In this document: positions 1 to 9,419 of the stretch, one piece after another
Numbering within the stretch: the first letter of the stretch is position 1
Layout: each line of letters opens with the position of its first letter
Assembly: GCA_000383715.1 (NCBI GenBank)
Contig: KB911981.1
Location: forward strand, 1 to 32,617
From: Verrucomicrobia bacterium SCGC AAA164-E04
Lineage (GTDB): Bacteria; Verrucomicrobiota; Verrucomicrobiia; Limisphaerales; AAA164-E04
Reading direction: 5' to 3'
DNA: 32,617 nt
Made by a program: the position numbers and the translations under genes
Notes under the pieces: generated by a model
What the model saw: the letters and a program-made list of their open reading frames with translations, nothing else
The model's database searches: none
Told to the model about the DNA's origin: nothing

Positions 1-1118
1 GAAGCAGTGATGGCAACAGAGGCTGCCTCCGCAACGCTCGTTCCCGTATTGGTTGCAATCGTTGGCGCATCATTGACTGCCGTCACGCTCACCGTTGATG
101 TCACCGATGAACTATTGGCATCCCCATCGTTGAGAACCCAGGTAATCGTACGGGCACTGGTGTTGGGATTCTCTGATGTATTGTTGTAGCTCACCGACTC
201 CAGAGCCGTCTCGTAGTTGGACAAGCTGGATGTTCCACTCAATGTCATGACTCCTGAACCAGAATTCCAACTTCCACTGATTCCATTCTGCGTCGAAAAT
301 CCTAGCACATCCTCACTGCTTACATAACCCGATGTTATCGTGATTGTCGCAGACTCAAGATTCGTGTCATCTACATCCCCTACACTCAGGCTTGCGTCTA
401 TTGCCGTGGCTCCACCGTTCTCGGTAAAGGACAACGTTCCTCCTACTCCGGTCAACGATGGCGGGGATATTGTGTCGCTTCTGAAAACACCGAAATTTTC
501 ATCAATGGCATTATAATTACTGCTACCATAATTAGAGGGCAATATATAGTACATGTTTATGTAATCTCCACCACCATATTCCTGATACCTTACACCAAAT
601 TGATACCATGTATTACTATCCAAAGTAACTTCCCCATAAATATAAGAGCAGCATCCATATTGCTGTGTTATTAAATCATTAGAATCACCTAAACCTGTTA
701 TCCAAAATTCATGCGAATCGTCGGCCTTTATTCTAAATTTGTATGTTCCGCTTTCGCTAGGTTGAAACATTCCCGTGAAAACCACACCAAAAAAACTTGG
801 CCCCCAAATACCTGGAGGATGACCACCATTAAGACCCTCTGCCCCCAAGGGGGAAACCGTGCCGCTGGATATCAAGGTTGTACCTGGCTGATTTACGTCA
901 AAAATAGCGTCCATTTCCGCGTGATCAGATCCACCCACGGAATAGGTAACACCTCCGTAAGTAGAGGACGACCCATTACCGGAATGAGTTTTATATGTTT
1001 TATAGTTTACATAACCTATACCGCTTTCCTGTGACAGGGCACCAGTTACCATCAACATGTTCAGGACTAAAAAAAAGTTGAATATGTCAACTCTATAAAA
1101 ACATATCCTTTTAAGCAT
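1..1118 (-). CDS. Large secreted adhesin, PA14-like plus cadherin-like repeats (N-terminal part only)
   Basis: The minus frame is open from an ATG at 1116-1118 to the left edge, about 372 codons, with the C-terminus outside the window. It begins with a signal peptide: basic MLKRICFYR, then the hydrophobic stretch IFNFFLVLNMLMVTGALS. Residues of roughly 30-210 look like a PA14/GLEYA-type sugar-binding beta domain (FQPSESGTYKFRIKADDSHE, then WITG, two adjacent Cys, and a run of Tyr/Gly). After a linker (SDTISPP) comes a cadherin/VCBS-like repeat with the typical phrases LSVGDVDDTNLESATITI, TITWVLNDGDANSS and VTAVNDAPTI. Such proteins are usually very large surface adhesins. It lies downstream of the export operon on the same strand, separated by 110 bases, and nothing links it functionally to the peptide cluster. 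The family call is from motif recognition; the PA14 assignment is less certain than the repeat. Confidence 0.8.
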   Translation of the reverse strand, partial: MLKRICFYRVDIFNFFLVLNMLMVTGALSQESGIGYVNYKTYKTHSGNGSSSTYGGVTYSVGGSDHAEMDAIFDVNQPGTTLISSGTVSPLGAEGLNGGHPPGIWGPSFFGVVFTGMFQPSESGTYKFRIKADDSHEFWITGLGDSNDLITQQYGCCSYIYGEVTLDSNTWYQFGVRYQEYGGGDYINMYYILPSNYGSSNYNAIDENFGVFRSDTISPPSLTGVGGTLSFTENGGATAIDASLSVGDVDDTNLESATITITSGYVSSEDVLGFSTQNGISGSWNSGSGVMTLSGTSSLSNYETALESVSYNNTSENPNTSARTITWVLNDGDANSSSVTSTVSVTAVNDAPTIATNTGTSVAEAASVAITA

Positions 1119-1228
1119 AACAATACTTACCTAGGTAACAGGGATTTCATATTCTTAAATTAAACCAAAAAACCAGTAGGAAATAACTTCAAACTAGGCG
1201 CCATATAAATTTTAAAACGGAAACAGTT

Positions 1229-4144
1229 TTAAAGTGTCTGACGTTGCATCATGTTCCTGAAGAGCCCTTTTTCTGAAGTCAACTGGTCGAAGGTCCCTTG
1301 TTGTGTAATTTTACCACCTTCAAATACGCAAATCATGTCAGCATCTTGAATCGTTGACAAACGATGAGCAATAACTAGACGAGTCACCTTTCGGCGCTGA
1401 AGACTTCTGCCGACAATTTCCTGCGTCCTATTGTCAAGTGCGCTCGTCGCCTCATCAAATAAAAGGATTTGAGGATTCCGCACTAAAGAGCGTGCAATTA
1501 AAAGACGTTGACGCTGTCCCCCAGAAAGATTCCCCCCCCCTTCACTCACCAAAGTATTCATTTCCATTGGCATCTGTTTAATGTCGTCTGAGAATCCAGA
1601 ATCCTTTGCAGCAGCCCAAGCATCATCCAAAGTGATCACTTCTCCGTCAGCAATATTTTCAAATATGGATCCTGAAGAGACAACTGCGGATTGCAGAACT
1701 GTCCCGATTTGCTTACGAAGTGAATTTACATTAAGGCCCTTAAGATCCTGATCATCGAAAAAAACCGAACCTGAATCAGGAACTTCAAAGCCGAGTAAAA
1801 GGCGAAAAAGTGTCGATTTACCGCATCCCGAAGGTCCAACAAGCGCTACAAAACTACCCGCGTTAATGTTAAGATTAAGGCTATTTAAAATATAAGGGCC
1901 ATCCTTGATGTATCGGAAGGAGACATCTTTGATTGTTATCGTTCCGTTAAGGTTTCCTGGATCTATTTTATTGTCATCAATTTCTGTTGCAGCTTCCAAC
2001 ACTGGCAAACAAAGAGAGCGCTTGGCTAAAGAATCCATTATGTCGACAATAGTAGATGCTAGACTAGTCACACCTCCCATAAATGCACCAAAAGCTACAT
2101 TAAATCCAAGAAATTTACCCATAGACATCACTTCTGTTGGCTGCGAAGCATCTTTTGCTCCCATACCCATCATTTTCATGACAAAAAAGTAAAGTAGAAT
2201 TGTACCCACCGTGGAATAGGCTGAATTAAAAAGTGAACTAAAGTTCTCCCATGTTTTGATCTTTGCCAAATAACCAAGCAACTGAGAATATTTTCGACTC
2301 CACTCGTTATGGGCTAATGATTCCGCACCAGCTACACGAAACTTGCTAATTCCCGATACAATCTGGACGAGAAAGCCAAAGACCTTACCTATGCGCTTCT
2401 CATATTCTAGTGCGTTTTTTCGAATTCGGATACCAACAATTACCGTCACGATAGCAGACAATAGAGAGAGTCCTATGGGAATGATGGCCAGACGCCAACT
2501 CCAATAAAACAACAAAAAGACGTTTAATAATGTTGTAAAACTGGCAAATATTGCCTTCAGAGCAATGCCACTTACTTCCGATGCAATCTCAGTAATAATC
2601 ATCGATCGATTAACTAAATCGCCGCTGGAGTACTTTTTGAAGAAAGAAACAGGTAGCCTAAGAAGCCGGTCAATAATAGCAGCTTGCATAGTAAGCGTTA
2701 CGCCTGATTTCATTCTGAGGGTTGCCAAACCTTGCCCCAGACTGAACCATGTTGAACCTATCGCAATGCAAAGAAGACAACTGGCAATTTGAAACAATAA
2801 ATCACGATTTCCATCTGGAATTGCAGTGTCGACAATAAGCTGAAATGCAATGGGCGTCAGCATTCCAAGCAAACTGACTATGATACTGAGGGTCAGCATC
2901 ATAACTAACTGTGCTTTGAAAGGGTCGAGAGCAAAGAAGCCTAAATCTAAAAAGCCACGAGCGTGAGATGGATACGGCTTGTAAAAAGTAATCGCCTCAG
3001 GGTCCAGTCTGCTAAAATCTTGATCCTCAATTGGCATTAGCCTACCAACCGATCGACGATATATGCAGTATCCAATTTTATTTTTGTTGGGGATCAGAGC
3101 AGCGGGCTCAGGGGAATCAGCTGATTCGTCTGATGCATAAAAAACTAAAAGAGGACCATTATCCTGATGAGACCATCCTCCCCGAAGCATAACCCTGCGG
3201 TATCTTACACCACTTGCTTGGCTTAGAGCCTCAATATAATCAATTCGTTCAGGGTCTTTCGAGATTTTAGGTTGTTTGAACTCTACCTTTAGTATACCCC
3301 CAATTACACCAAGCACTGTCTGCAAGTCATCACCTGTATCTTGAATAACTTTGTCAGGGTCTAGGACATTTGCCAATAACGTAGACGACAAGCTTTCCTG
3401 CCGTTGTTGCATTTCAGACGCCTTCGACAATCTGTCGGCTTCCTTTGCCGTTTGATTACGCTCATCAGAATTCTGAACGGTTAGTATTATTTTCTGTAAA
3501 CTTGCAATAGCTTTTAATAACAACGATTCATTATTGAGATCGTACGAAGAATAAATGAGAATTTTGCTTTCCTCCAAAGCTTCAAACCAAACACCACCCG
3601 CAAGGGGGAGAATTGAATCATTAGATCCAAATTTAAGGCTTTCGGATGCAAGCAATGATATTTCACCAAGCTCAACAGTCGCCCAACATGAAGCACTGCC
3701 AGCAATTTTCATCCGCTCCCCTCTGACAAGGGTAAATGATAAGTTATTATCTGGAGTTATGTTCTGAACAGCTGGAGGTTGAAGTTTGATACACGAGTAA
3801 CACCTCTGCACCCATTGATCTATTTTTGCTGCAAAAGTAGCTTTAGCCTTATTAGATAAACTAGAAAGTTCTTCGAATTTTACAAATCTAACGCAGCTAT
3901 CTTCTAAACTTAAAATTTCGAAATTATATCCATCAATCGTTGAAGGTGACCTACCGAACAGAATCTCACCAGCTTGTGCAGTCCACAATTTGACATGAGT
4001 AAAACTGGATAAGCTTGAGGATTCGTTTATCTTGTAAAAATCGGCCGATCCTTGTTCGACGATCCAAAATCCATCTTCCCGATCAAAAGGTAGATTTTCA
4101 CCATCACATAACTCTATTACCGGGCTGTTGGTAAATGCGTTCAC
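1229..4144 (-). CDS. NHLM-type bacteriocin ABC transporter, ATP-binding/permease subunit
   Basis: A 971-residue ABC half-transporter of the kind that accompanies NHLP-leader peptides. The N-terminal ~400 residues hold a cyclic-nucleotide-binding-like beta domain and a linker typical of this NHLM subunit. The exporter membrane domain follows (about residues 410-720, several hydrophobic helices). The ATPase is C-terminal: Walker A GPSGCGKST near 770, signature LSGGQRQR near 873, Walker B ILLFDEATSALD, and the His switch IAHRLS. No C39 peptidase Cys is seen, unlike the neighbouring transporter, so this subunit should not cleave leaders. The start is GTG at 4142-4144, one base inside the TAG stop of the upstream gene, with a strong ribosome site just before it. 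The two ABC proteins probably form a heterodimer or act in sequence in the inner membrane. It is the last gene of the export operon. Confidence 0.92.
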   Translation of the reverse strand: MNAFTNSPVIELCDGENLPFDREDGFWIVEQGSADFYKINESSSLSSFTHVKLWTAQAGEILFGRSPSTIDGYNFEILSLEDSCVRFVKFEELSSLSNKAKATFAAKIDQWVQRCYSCIKLQPPAVQNITPDNNLSFTLVRGERMKIAGSASCWATVELGEISLLASESLKFGSNDSILPLAGGVWFEALEESKILIYSSYDLNNESLLLKAIASLQKIILTVQNSDERNQTAKEADRLSKASEMQQRQESLSSTLLANVLDPDKVIQDTGDDLQTVLGVIGGILKVEFKQPKISKDPERIDYIEALSQASGVRYRRVMLRGGWSHQDNGPLLVFYASDESADSPEPAALIPNKNKIGYCIYRRSVGRLMPIEDQDFSRLDPEAITFYKPYPSHARGFLDLGFFALDPFKAQLVMMLTLSIIVSLLGMLTPIAFQLIVDTAIPDGNRDLLFQIASCLLCIAIGSTWFSLGQGLATLRMKSGVTLTMQAAIIDRLLRLPVSFFKKYSSGDLVNRSMIITEIASEVSGIALKAIFASFTTLLNVFLLFYWSWRLAIIPIGLSLLSAIVTVIVGIRIRKNALEYEKRIGKVFGFLVQIVSGISKFRVAGAESLAHNEWSRKYSQLLGYLAKIKTWENFSSLFNSAYSTVGTILLYFFVMKMMGMGAKDASQPTEVMSMGKFLGFNVAFGAFMGGVTSLASTIVDIMDSLAKRSLCLPVLEAATEIDDNKIDPGNLNGTITIKDVSFRYIKDGPYILNSLNLNINAGSFVALVGPSGCGKSTLFRLLLGFEVPDSGSVFFDDQDLKGLNVNSLRKQIGTVLQSAVVSSGSIFENIADGEVITLDDAWAAAKDSGFSDDIKQMPMEMNTLVSEGGGNLSGGQRQRLLIARSLVRNPQILLFDEATSALDNRTQEIVGRSLQRRKVTRLVIAHRLSTIQDADMICVFEGGKITQQGTFDQLTSEKGLFRNMMQRQTL

Positions 4145-6330
4145 TATTGATCCTCTCCTTTGTCAAGGCTCTTTTGAACCAGTTCCCAATAGGCTCCTTG
4201 CCCATCGATCAACTCATTGTGTCGCCCACGCTCTATCACTTCGCCAGTTTGGAGAACGATGATTTCATCTGCATCCCTTATTGTGCTTAACCTGTGGGCT
4301 ACAATGATACTAGTGCAGCGTCGCCGCCTGAGGTTGACTGTAATGCGTCGTTCAGTTTCTGCATCTAGCGCACTAGTAGCCTCATCAAGAACAATGATTG
4401 ATGGATTATTAACAAGGGCCCTCGCAAGCTCAAGGCGCTGTTTCTGACCTCCGCTGAGGTTAGAGCCATTCTCCAGTAATTCAGCATCGAGGCCACCGGG
4501 CAAATTCTGCACGATATCGAGGATTTCAGCCGTACGACAAGCATCAATAATTACTGAATCTGGTATGGTTGAATCCCATAGGGTTAAATTATCTCGGATT
4601 GTTCCTTCAAAAATACCTATCTCTTGTTCAACAAGCCCTAAGGTATTTCTTTTGACGAGTTTCGGAAGATCACCGATAGATCTTCCATCAATCTTAACGC
4701 TACCACTTTGAGGTTCGTAAAGCCCGCATATGATTTTGGCGATCGTTGATTTTCCTGAACCACTACCTCCAACAAGAGCCACACTTTGCCCTGGAGTGAT
4801 TTCGAGAGAAAAATCCTTAATGAGAGGCAGAGCTGTAGGACTAAAACCAAATTTAATATTCCTCAACTCAACCAAACCACGACACCGAACAAGAGGTTTT
4901 CCTTCGTTTGTTTGAATAATATTATGTGCAGGCTCGCTGACAGGTTTGTTATTCAAGACATCTTGCACTCTAACGAGACTGGCACGCAATTCCTGTAAGC
5001 GAGTTGCAAATCCAAATAGATTACCAACAGGAGCCTGAAAATTTCCCATCAAGCTATTAAAAGCTGTTAGCATTCCAATAGTCATATCACCAGCCATAAC
5101 CTGCATCCCCCCCAAAAGGAGAATAACGACACCTGTGACATCTTCCATTAGATCTGGTAATACCCCTATGGACATAGAGGTTTTTTGCAACCGTTGGGAA
5201 GAATTCATGCCACGCGCGTAGAATCCACCCCATCTTTTGAAAAATGTATTCTCCTGTCCTGAAGCCTTAATAGTCTCTATCCCTTGTATGCCGGCAATCA
5301 AAGTCCCGTGAACTCTCCCCATTTCCTGAGAGGAACTAAGCGTTGCTTCTTCCCGGGCGCTTGAGACATAGGCGAGAACTAGAAAGTTCACAAGGAGTAG
5401 TCCAATTCCTATGAGCGTCAGTCCAGGATTGAAAAACATCAACACTCCACCGTATAAAAACATCTTCACAATATCTACAAAAATAGAAGTAACCGGTCCT
5501 GTTACTGTTTCAGCGATGTCATCATTGAGACTTGTTCGATTAACAACCTCACCCGCAAATCTTTGTGAATAAAATGAAATAGGGAGTCTAAGGAGATGTT
5601 TGATAAAACCTGAGTTAAGCTTGGCTAGCATCGAAAGACTAAAGCGCCTCGACACGTATACTTGCAGAAATGACAAGGTCAATTTTAGGACAAGCGTAGC
5701 AACCATGAAGGCTAGCAGAGGCCTGAACCAATCTGTGCGCTGATCTATAAGAACACTATCAATGAAAACTGATGTAGCTACAGGTAAGGCCATCTCCGGA
5801 ACCACCAAAATCAATCCCGTGAGAATTGAATACATCAGAGCATTCATATTCCCGCGTAAGGTAGCTAAAAGTGAAGGCAAGGCTTTTAACTTTTCGCCAC
5901 CTTTTTGAAATTCTTTGTCGGGTTCGATAATCAGAACGACACCGCTGTAGCTAGCTTCGAATTCAGCAATCCCAACCTTTCTGTGTCCTAAACCAGGATC
6001 ATTAATGTGGGCAAAACCCTTGCTAAACCCCTCTAGCGTTACGAAATGGTTGAACTTCCAAAATATTATCGCAGGGAGTTTAAGATCTCTAAGTTGGGAC
6101 GCTGATTTCCCTAACCCCTTGGCCTTGCAACCATGCAGTTTCGCTGCTTTGACTATATTTGAAGCCTTACTACCATCTCGGGAGACACCACAATCCTGCC
6201 GCAAGGTGGCCAAAGGGACATTTTTACCATAGTAACCAAGAATCATTGCAAGGGAAGCCGCACCACATTCCGTGGCTTCCATTTGCAAAACAGTAGGCGT
6301 TCGGCATTTAGTTTTGTTTAAAATTCGCAC
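4144..6330 (-). CDS. Peptidase-containing ABC exporter (PCAT) of the NHLM system
   Basis: A 728-residue exporter with an N-terminal C39 peptidase that removes double-glycine leaders during export. Catalytic residues are visible: Cys22 in ATECGAASLAM, His95 in FNHFVTLEG and Asp111 in HINDPGLG. Six-helix membrane domain spans about 160-440. The ATPase follows: Walker A GGSGSGKST at about 521-529, signature LSGGQKQR at about 625, Walker B IIVLDEATSALD, and switch VAHRLS. Length is normal for the family. The start is GTG at 6328-6330, six bases after the adaptor gene. The obvious substrate is the NHLP precursor at 28031-28705, whose leader ends AVAGG. That pairing is inferred from family knowledge, because the two genes sit more than 20 kb apart. 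Confidence 0.94.
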   Translation of the reverse strand: MRILNKTKCRTPTVLQMEATECGAASLAMILGYYGKNVPLATLRQDCGVSRDGSKASNIVKAAKLHGCKAKGLGKSASQLRDLKLPAIIFWKFNHFVTLEGFSKGFAHINDPGLGHRKVGIAEFEASYSGVVLIIEPDKEFQKGGEKLKALPSLLATLRGNMNALMYSILTGLILVVPEMALPVATSVFIDSVLIDQRTDWFRPLLAFMVATLVLKLTLSFLQVYVSRRFSLSMLAKLNSGFIKHLLRLPISFYSQRFAGEVVNRTSLNDDIAETVTGPVTSIFVDIVKMFLYGGVLMFFNPGLTLIGIGLLLVNFLVLAYVSSAREEATLSSSQEMGRVHGTLIAGIQGIETIKASGQENTFFKRWGGFYARGMNSSQRLQKTSMSIGVLPDLMEDVTGVVILLLGGMQVMAGDMTIGMLTAFNSLMGNFQAPVGNLFGFATRLQELRASLVRVQDVLNNKPVSEPAHNIIQTNEGKPLVRCRGLVELRNIKFGFSPTALPLIKDFSLEITPGQSVALVGGSGSGKSTIAKIICGLYEPQSGSVKIDGRSIGDLPKLVKRNTLGLVEQEIGIFEGTIRDNLTLWDSTIPDSVIIDACRTAEILDIVQNLPGGLDAELLENGSNLSGGQKQRLELARALVNNPSIIVLDEATSALDAETERRITVNLRRRRCTSIIVAHRLSTIRDADEIIVLQTGEVIERGRHNELIDGQGAYWELVQKSLDKGEDQ
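4152..4160 (-). promoter_or_regulatory. Strong Shine-Dalgarno site for the 1229-4144 gene
   Basis: On the minus strand AAGGAGAGG lies seven bases before the GTG start codon, inside the last codons of the upstream transporter gene. It decides the GTG start, which overlaps the upstream TAG stop by one base and implies translational coupling. Most other genes in the window show no such clear site. Confidence 0.8.
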
Positions 6331-6336
6331 ATCTAA

Positions 6337-7626
6337 TTATATTCCCGGAGCAAAATCATCTTTCTGACCTTGGAACCAACTTCGCAAAAGAGGCATCAAG
6401 TAAGTAATGGGAGCCCTTTCTTCTATTGCAATTCTATCCATTGTAACCATCCCCTGATTGACTGCTACAGGCGGATTTTTAGAGCTCCATTCATATTGAC
6501 TTACTGATTCGGAATTTTTTGCAGGAGTAAGTTTGACTTCAACCTCGATCATGGCCCCGTCAGACATGAGAGAACTAGTTAGCTCCTTACTTCCTACCCG
6601 ATTGATAGCTGCTTCTCTAGTAATTGGGAAGGCTGACACCTTCGTGACTTTACCAATCATACCGCCAAAGCGTTCTCTCTTGACTGTAGTAGGGGTGAGT
6701 AGAACCTGCATACCTCGGCGAATTCTTTTGCCATCTTTAACTGGAAAAAAACAGAGATTTAGCATCTCACCTTGATCTTGAAGCGTCTCTAAAGTGATGA
6801 TAGGAGTTGCGTATGAAACAGTCCTACCAACTGAAACCATGACTTCTAAAACTTTCCCCGAAACACTCGAGCGTATAGAAGTACTATTCTTAAGTTGAAG
6901 CTCTAATTGCTCAAGCTTCCGTCTAGCTTCATCCATCTGAGTCCTAAGTTGAAATTCAGTCTGATTATTCTGCTGACGAGCTTGTTCCCTATCAACCTTG
7001 AGCTGCTGAAGCTGCACACCATAATTTGACATTTTGGTCTGACTTTCTGCGAATGACGACTCTGCTCCGAGAATTTGATCTTGCCGGGCTAACCCATCCT
7101 CAGCTAGTGATTTCAAGGCATCATAACGCCGCTGAGTTGCTGCGTGAACACTTGCCGACAGCTTTTTGCTCTCGGCAAGAATTTCTTCTTTACGTCGGAA
7201 TGAGTCCATTAGATCAGCAAAGCGTTTGTCGTTAATCCCAAGCGTTTTTTCGTTACTTTGCTTGATTTCATTGTAGTTTTCGCGAGCTTGGTTAACAGAT
7301 TGTTCAGACATCGGCTGCATGAGAACTGCAACAACATCACCTTTTTGAATATCCTGGCCGGGGCTTACTCTTAATTCCGAAACTAATCCAGATTCTTGTG
7401 ACTGCACGGTTTGTACATTACCCGGGGTAATAAGAACCCCTACTCCAGATACGCTGATTGGTATGCGACCAAAAATTGACCATACAACGGCACAGGCGCA
7501 TACAAAGGCTAAAGCTCCCAGAGGTATCCATAGCGGAGAGCGAACAACAACCAATAAATGATCAAGCTCTTCAGGGGTGCTAGACCCAGCAGGGGATTTC
7601 TTTTTAGCAAAAAACAAATTACTCAC
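6337..7626 (-). CDS. HlyD-family periplasmic adaptor of NHLP peptide export
   Basis: A 429-residue membrane-fusion protein. A short cytoplasmic tail is followed by one membrane helix (about residues 35-55, LGALAFVCACAVVWSIFG). A split biotinyl-lipoyl-like half (VQSQESGLVSELRVSPGQDI) precedes a long coiled-coil hairpin (about 100-260, rich in Gln/Glu/Lys), the second lipoyl half (SSVSGKVLEVMVSVGRTV) and a beta-barrel region. It should link the two inner-membrane ABC proteins to the TolC-like protein encoded at 14115-15878. The start is GTG at 7624-7626. Spacing to the genes on either side is 17 and 6 bases, so it is in the same operon as the transporters. The call rests on architecture and neighbours. 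Confidence 0.9.
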   Translation of the reverse strand: MSNLFFAKKKSPAGSSTPEELDHLLVVVRSPLWIPLGALAFVCACAVVWSIFGRIPISVSGVGVLITPGNVQTVQSQESGLVSELRVSPGQDIQKGDVVAVLMQPMSEQSVNQARENYNEIKQSNEKTLGINDKRFADLMDSFRRKEEILAESKKLSASVHAATQRRYDALKSLAEDGLARQDQILGAESSFAESQTKMSNYGVQLQQLKVDREQARQQNNQTEFQLRTQMDEARRKLEQLELQLKNSTSIRSSVSGKVLEVMVSVGRTVSYATPIITLETLQDQGEMLNLCFFPVKDGKRIRRGMQVLLTPTTVKRERFGGMIGKVTKVSAFPITREAAINRVGSKELTSSLMSDGAMIEVEVKLTPAKNSESVSQYEWSSKNPPVAVNQGMVTMDRIAIEERAPITYLMPLLRSWFQGQKDDFAPGI

Positions 7627-7643
7627 AAGATATCGAAGTTTGA

Positions 7644-8189
7644 TTAACTTTTCATTATCCGGGATTGCAAGTATTCGAAGCGCTTACCGGCTATAGCGCT
7701 CTGTTCAAGAATTTCAAGGTTAATTTCATCTACATCTTCGTCACTTTCTTCTTCCTTATGCCCAACTCCGCCAGCTAATAAAAGATTGGTGGAACGCAGA
7801 CGGATGGCAAGAAATGTACCGATGGCACGATAAAATCTAGCTTGAAAGCCCAAATCACTTTTAAGTTTTACGCGTAAATCTTCCTTCGTTATGGAAAGTA
7901 AAGTTGACTTATCAAGGGCGCTGACGGAGGCAGTTGGCGGGCGATCGTCAAGCAGTGAAATTTCTCCTAAAAATTCACCTGCGTGTAGTTTACTGAGGAA
8001 AGAACGTTTTCCATTCCTTTGGAGAAAGACCTCCAGCAATCCGTCAATTAAAAGGTAAATGCTGCCTAGTGCCCGACCTTCTGAGATTAGCGAGTCTCCC
8101 TTATCAAAGGTTACTCTCTTGCCCACATTACACATCCACTCGACATCGCTATCTGTGAGAACACCTAGAATAATTAACGCTTTCCTCAT
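7644..8189 (-). CDS. Cyclic-nucleotide-binding-domain protein
   Basis: A 181-residue protein made almost entirely of one CAP/PKA-type nucleotide-binding beta barrel, with the phosphate-binding cassette GEFLGEISLLDDRPPTASV at roughly residues 91-109 and a following helix. No DNA-binding helix-turn-helix is visible after it; the C-terminal ~40 residues are acidic (KEEESDEDVDEINLE). It is therefore more likely a sensor or scaffold than a CRP-type regulator. It sits between YcaO and the adaptor gene. The first ABC protein (1229-4144) also carries a domain of this fold, so the two may act together to gate export. That last point is inference; whether the pocket binds cAMP, another ligand or nothing cannot be told here. 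Confidence 0.85.
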   Translation of the reverse strand: MRKALIILGVLTDSDVEWMCNVGKRVTFDKGDSLISEGRALGSIYLLIDGLLEVFLQRNGKRSFLSKLHAGEFLGEISLLDDRPPTASVSALDKSTLLSITKEDLRVKLKSDLGFQARFYRAIGTFLAIRLRSTNLLLAGGVGHKEEESDEDVDEINLEILEQSAIAGKRFEYLQSRIMKS

Positions 8190-8261
8190 TTCTATTTTTA
8201 TTGTTGTTTATTGCTCGAGGTTTTTCAATGCTAAAATGTTATTGCTACAATAAAGTCATAT

Positions 8262-9419
8262 TTATAATATTTTAAGATTTAAACGCATGTTGGGTATAAA
8301 CATTCGTGCAACAGGAATGCCAATTGATGATTTTGTCAGATCAAAACCAAAGACCATCTCATGACCCGCCTGTCTTAAAAGTTCCAGCAAATAAGAGTGG
8401 CAATCCACTAAAGTTTCGTGTTTCGGGATGGGAAATTTAGGTATTTCGCTCCAGTCTGCGTTTGGTGTTAATTTTTTAAGTTTTATGATCGCTACGCTCT
8501 CGTGAACGTGCTTCCCTGTGAATGATTTTTTCTGCAAAAGGTCTTCTCTACCTGCGTGAATAAAGGTCGCTCTGGATTGTGCCGCTTCAGTTATTGCCCT
8601 CAAAGCTGCAATTTCTGGGGCAAGATGAGTTCCAGACCCAACATTCACGGTAGAAACCGAGCTAAAAGCTGACTCATTTAAAATAATAGCCCAAAAAGTA
8701 TGCAAGGGCTTTTCGTCATGTATGCGGATTAGTAAAACAAGATTTTTTCGTTGAGTTATTTTTGTGATTAATTCCTTCAAACGCCTCGGAAATTCGGCCT
8801 CAGTGTTGATAATTTGCGATCCGGAGGGCAATACAAGTCTACCCTCTTGAAAAACAGTAGCTAGTGTGTCTCGTTCGATAAGCTCCAAGAGACCATGAAT
8901 TTCCGCCTCGAGGATGTGATTACCGCTAGCAAGGCCATTGCTGGTCGTTTGGAATATGACTGGTTCGATATTAAAAAAAATAAATCCTGCAGGAATCCAT
9001 ACTGGCGTATGATCTATACAATTTCGCCCTTTGTACCATGGTATGACAAATTCTCGATTCCAATAATTGCCTAGCTTCCCCGGAAGCGTTTCAGGATCTA
9101 TGACTTCGGTGGATTCGCTGCATAACTTGTCATGACTACACCATCGTAATTTGCTTGGTGAGGGGCGCTCGGCATGATCAACTTCGATTGCCTCCATGAT
9201 GGCCGATACCTTTGCAGCATCACGGGTCAAACCTTTTCCGTTTGATACTTGTAATATTACACCACCAGGTCTGATGGCGCAAAAAACGGGGATATCCAAA
9301 TCATCCAAACCTGTAATGTCCGCTGCGCGCGAGATACCACATAAGGGCATTTTGCTCTTTATTCTGGAGTATGTTTCAACGGGCGATGCAATCCGCCAAC
9401 TATTATTTTGAAAATTCAT
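8262..9419 (-). CDS. YcaO-domain ATP-dependent backbone cyclase / thioamide synthetase
   Basis: YcaO enzymes phosphorylate a peptide-bond oxygen with ATP, giving azolines or, with TfuA, thioamides. Motifs of the ATP site are present, numbered from the chosen start: SAIMEAIEVDHAER at 72-85, TSNGLASGN at 159-167, EAEIHGLLELIERD at 171-184, and EAAQSR at 278-283. No proline-rich C-terminal tail of the azoline-forming type is seen, and the protein ends rather abruptly at IPNMRLNLKIL. I chose the ATG at 9417-9419 (385 residues), overlapping the TfuA gene by 17 bases. A longer frame starts at 9515, but its extra 32 residues do not look like the family and lie inside the TfuA coding region. With TfuA immediately upstream, thioamidation is the better guess; the substrate is not shown by the sequence. 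Confidence 0.93.
   Translation of the reverse strand: MNFQNNSWRIASPVETYSRIKSKMPLCGISRAADITGLDDLDIPVFCAIRPGGVILQVSNGKGLTRDAAKVSAIMEAIEVDHAERPSPSKLRWCSHDKLCSESTEVIDPETLPGKLGNYWNREFVIPWYKGRNCIDHTPVWIPAGFIFFNIEPVIFQTTSNGLASGNHILEAEIHGLLELIERDTLATVFQEGRLVLPSGSQIINTEAEFPRRLKELITKITQRKNLVLLIRIHDEKPLHTFWAIILNESAFSSVSTVNVGSGTHLAPEIAALRAITEAAQSRATFIHAGREDLLQKKSFTGKHVHESVAIIKLKKLTPNADWSEIPKFPIPKHETLVDCHSYLLELLRQAGHEMVFGFDLTKSSIGIPVARMFIPNMRLNLKIL

Noticed and set aside
1200-1230. Terminator after the export operon
   Set aside because: Only a weak AAAAC...GTTTT pairing is present, without a GC stem or T-run on the coding strand.
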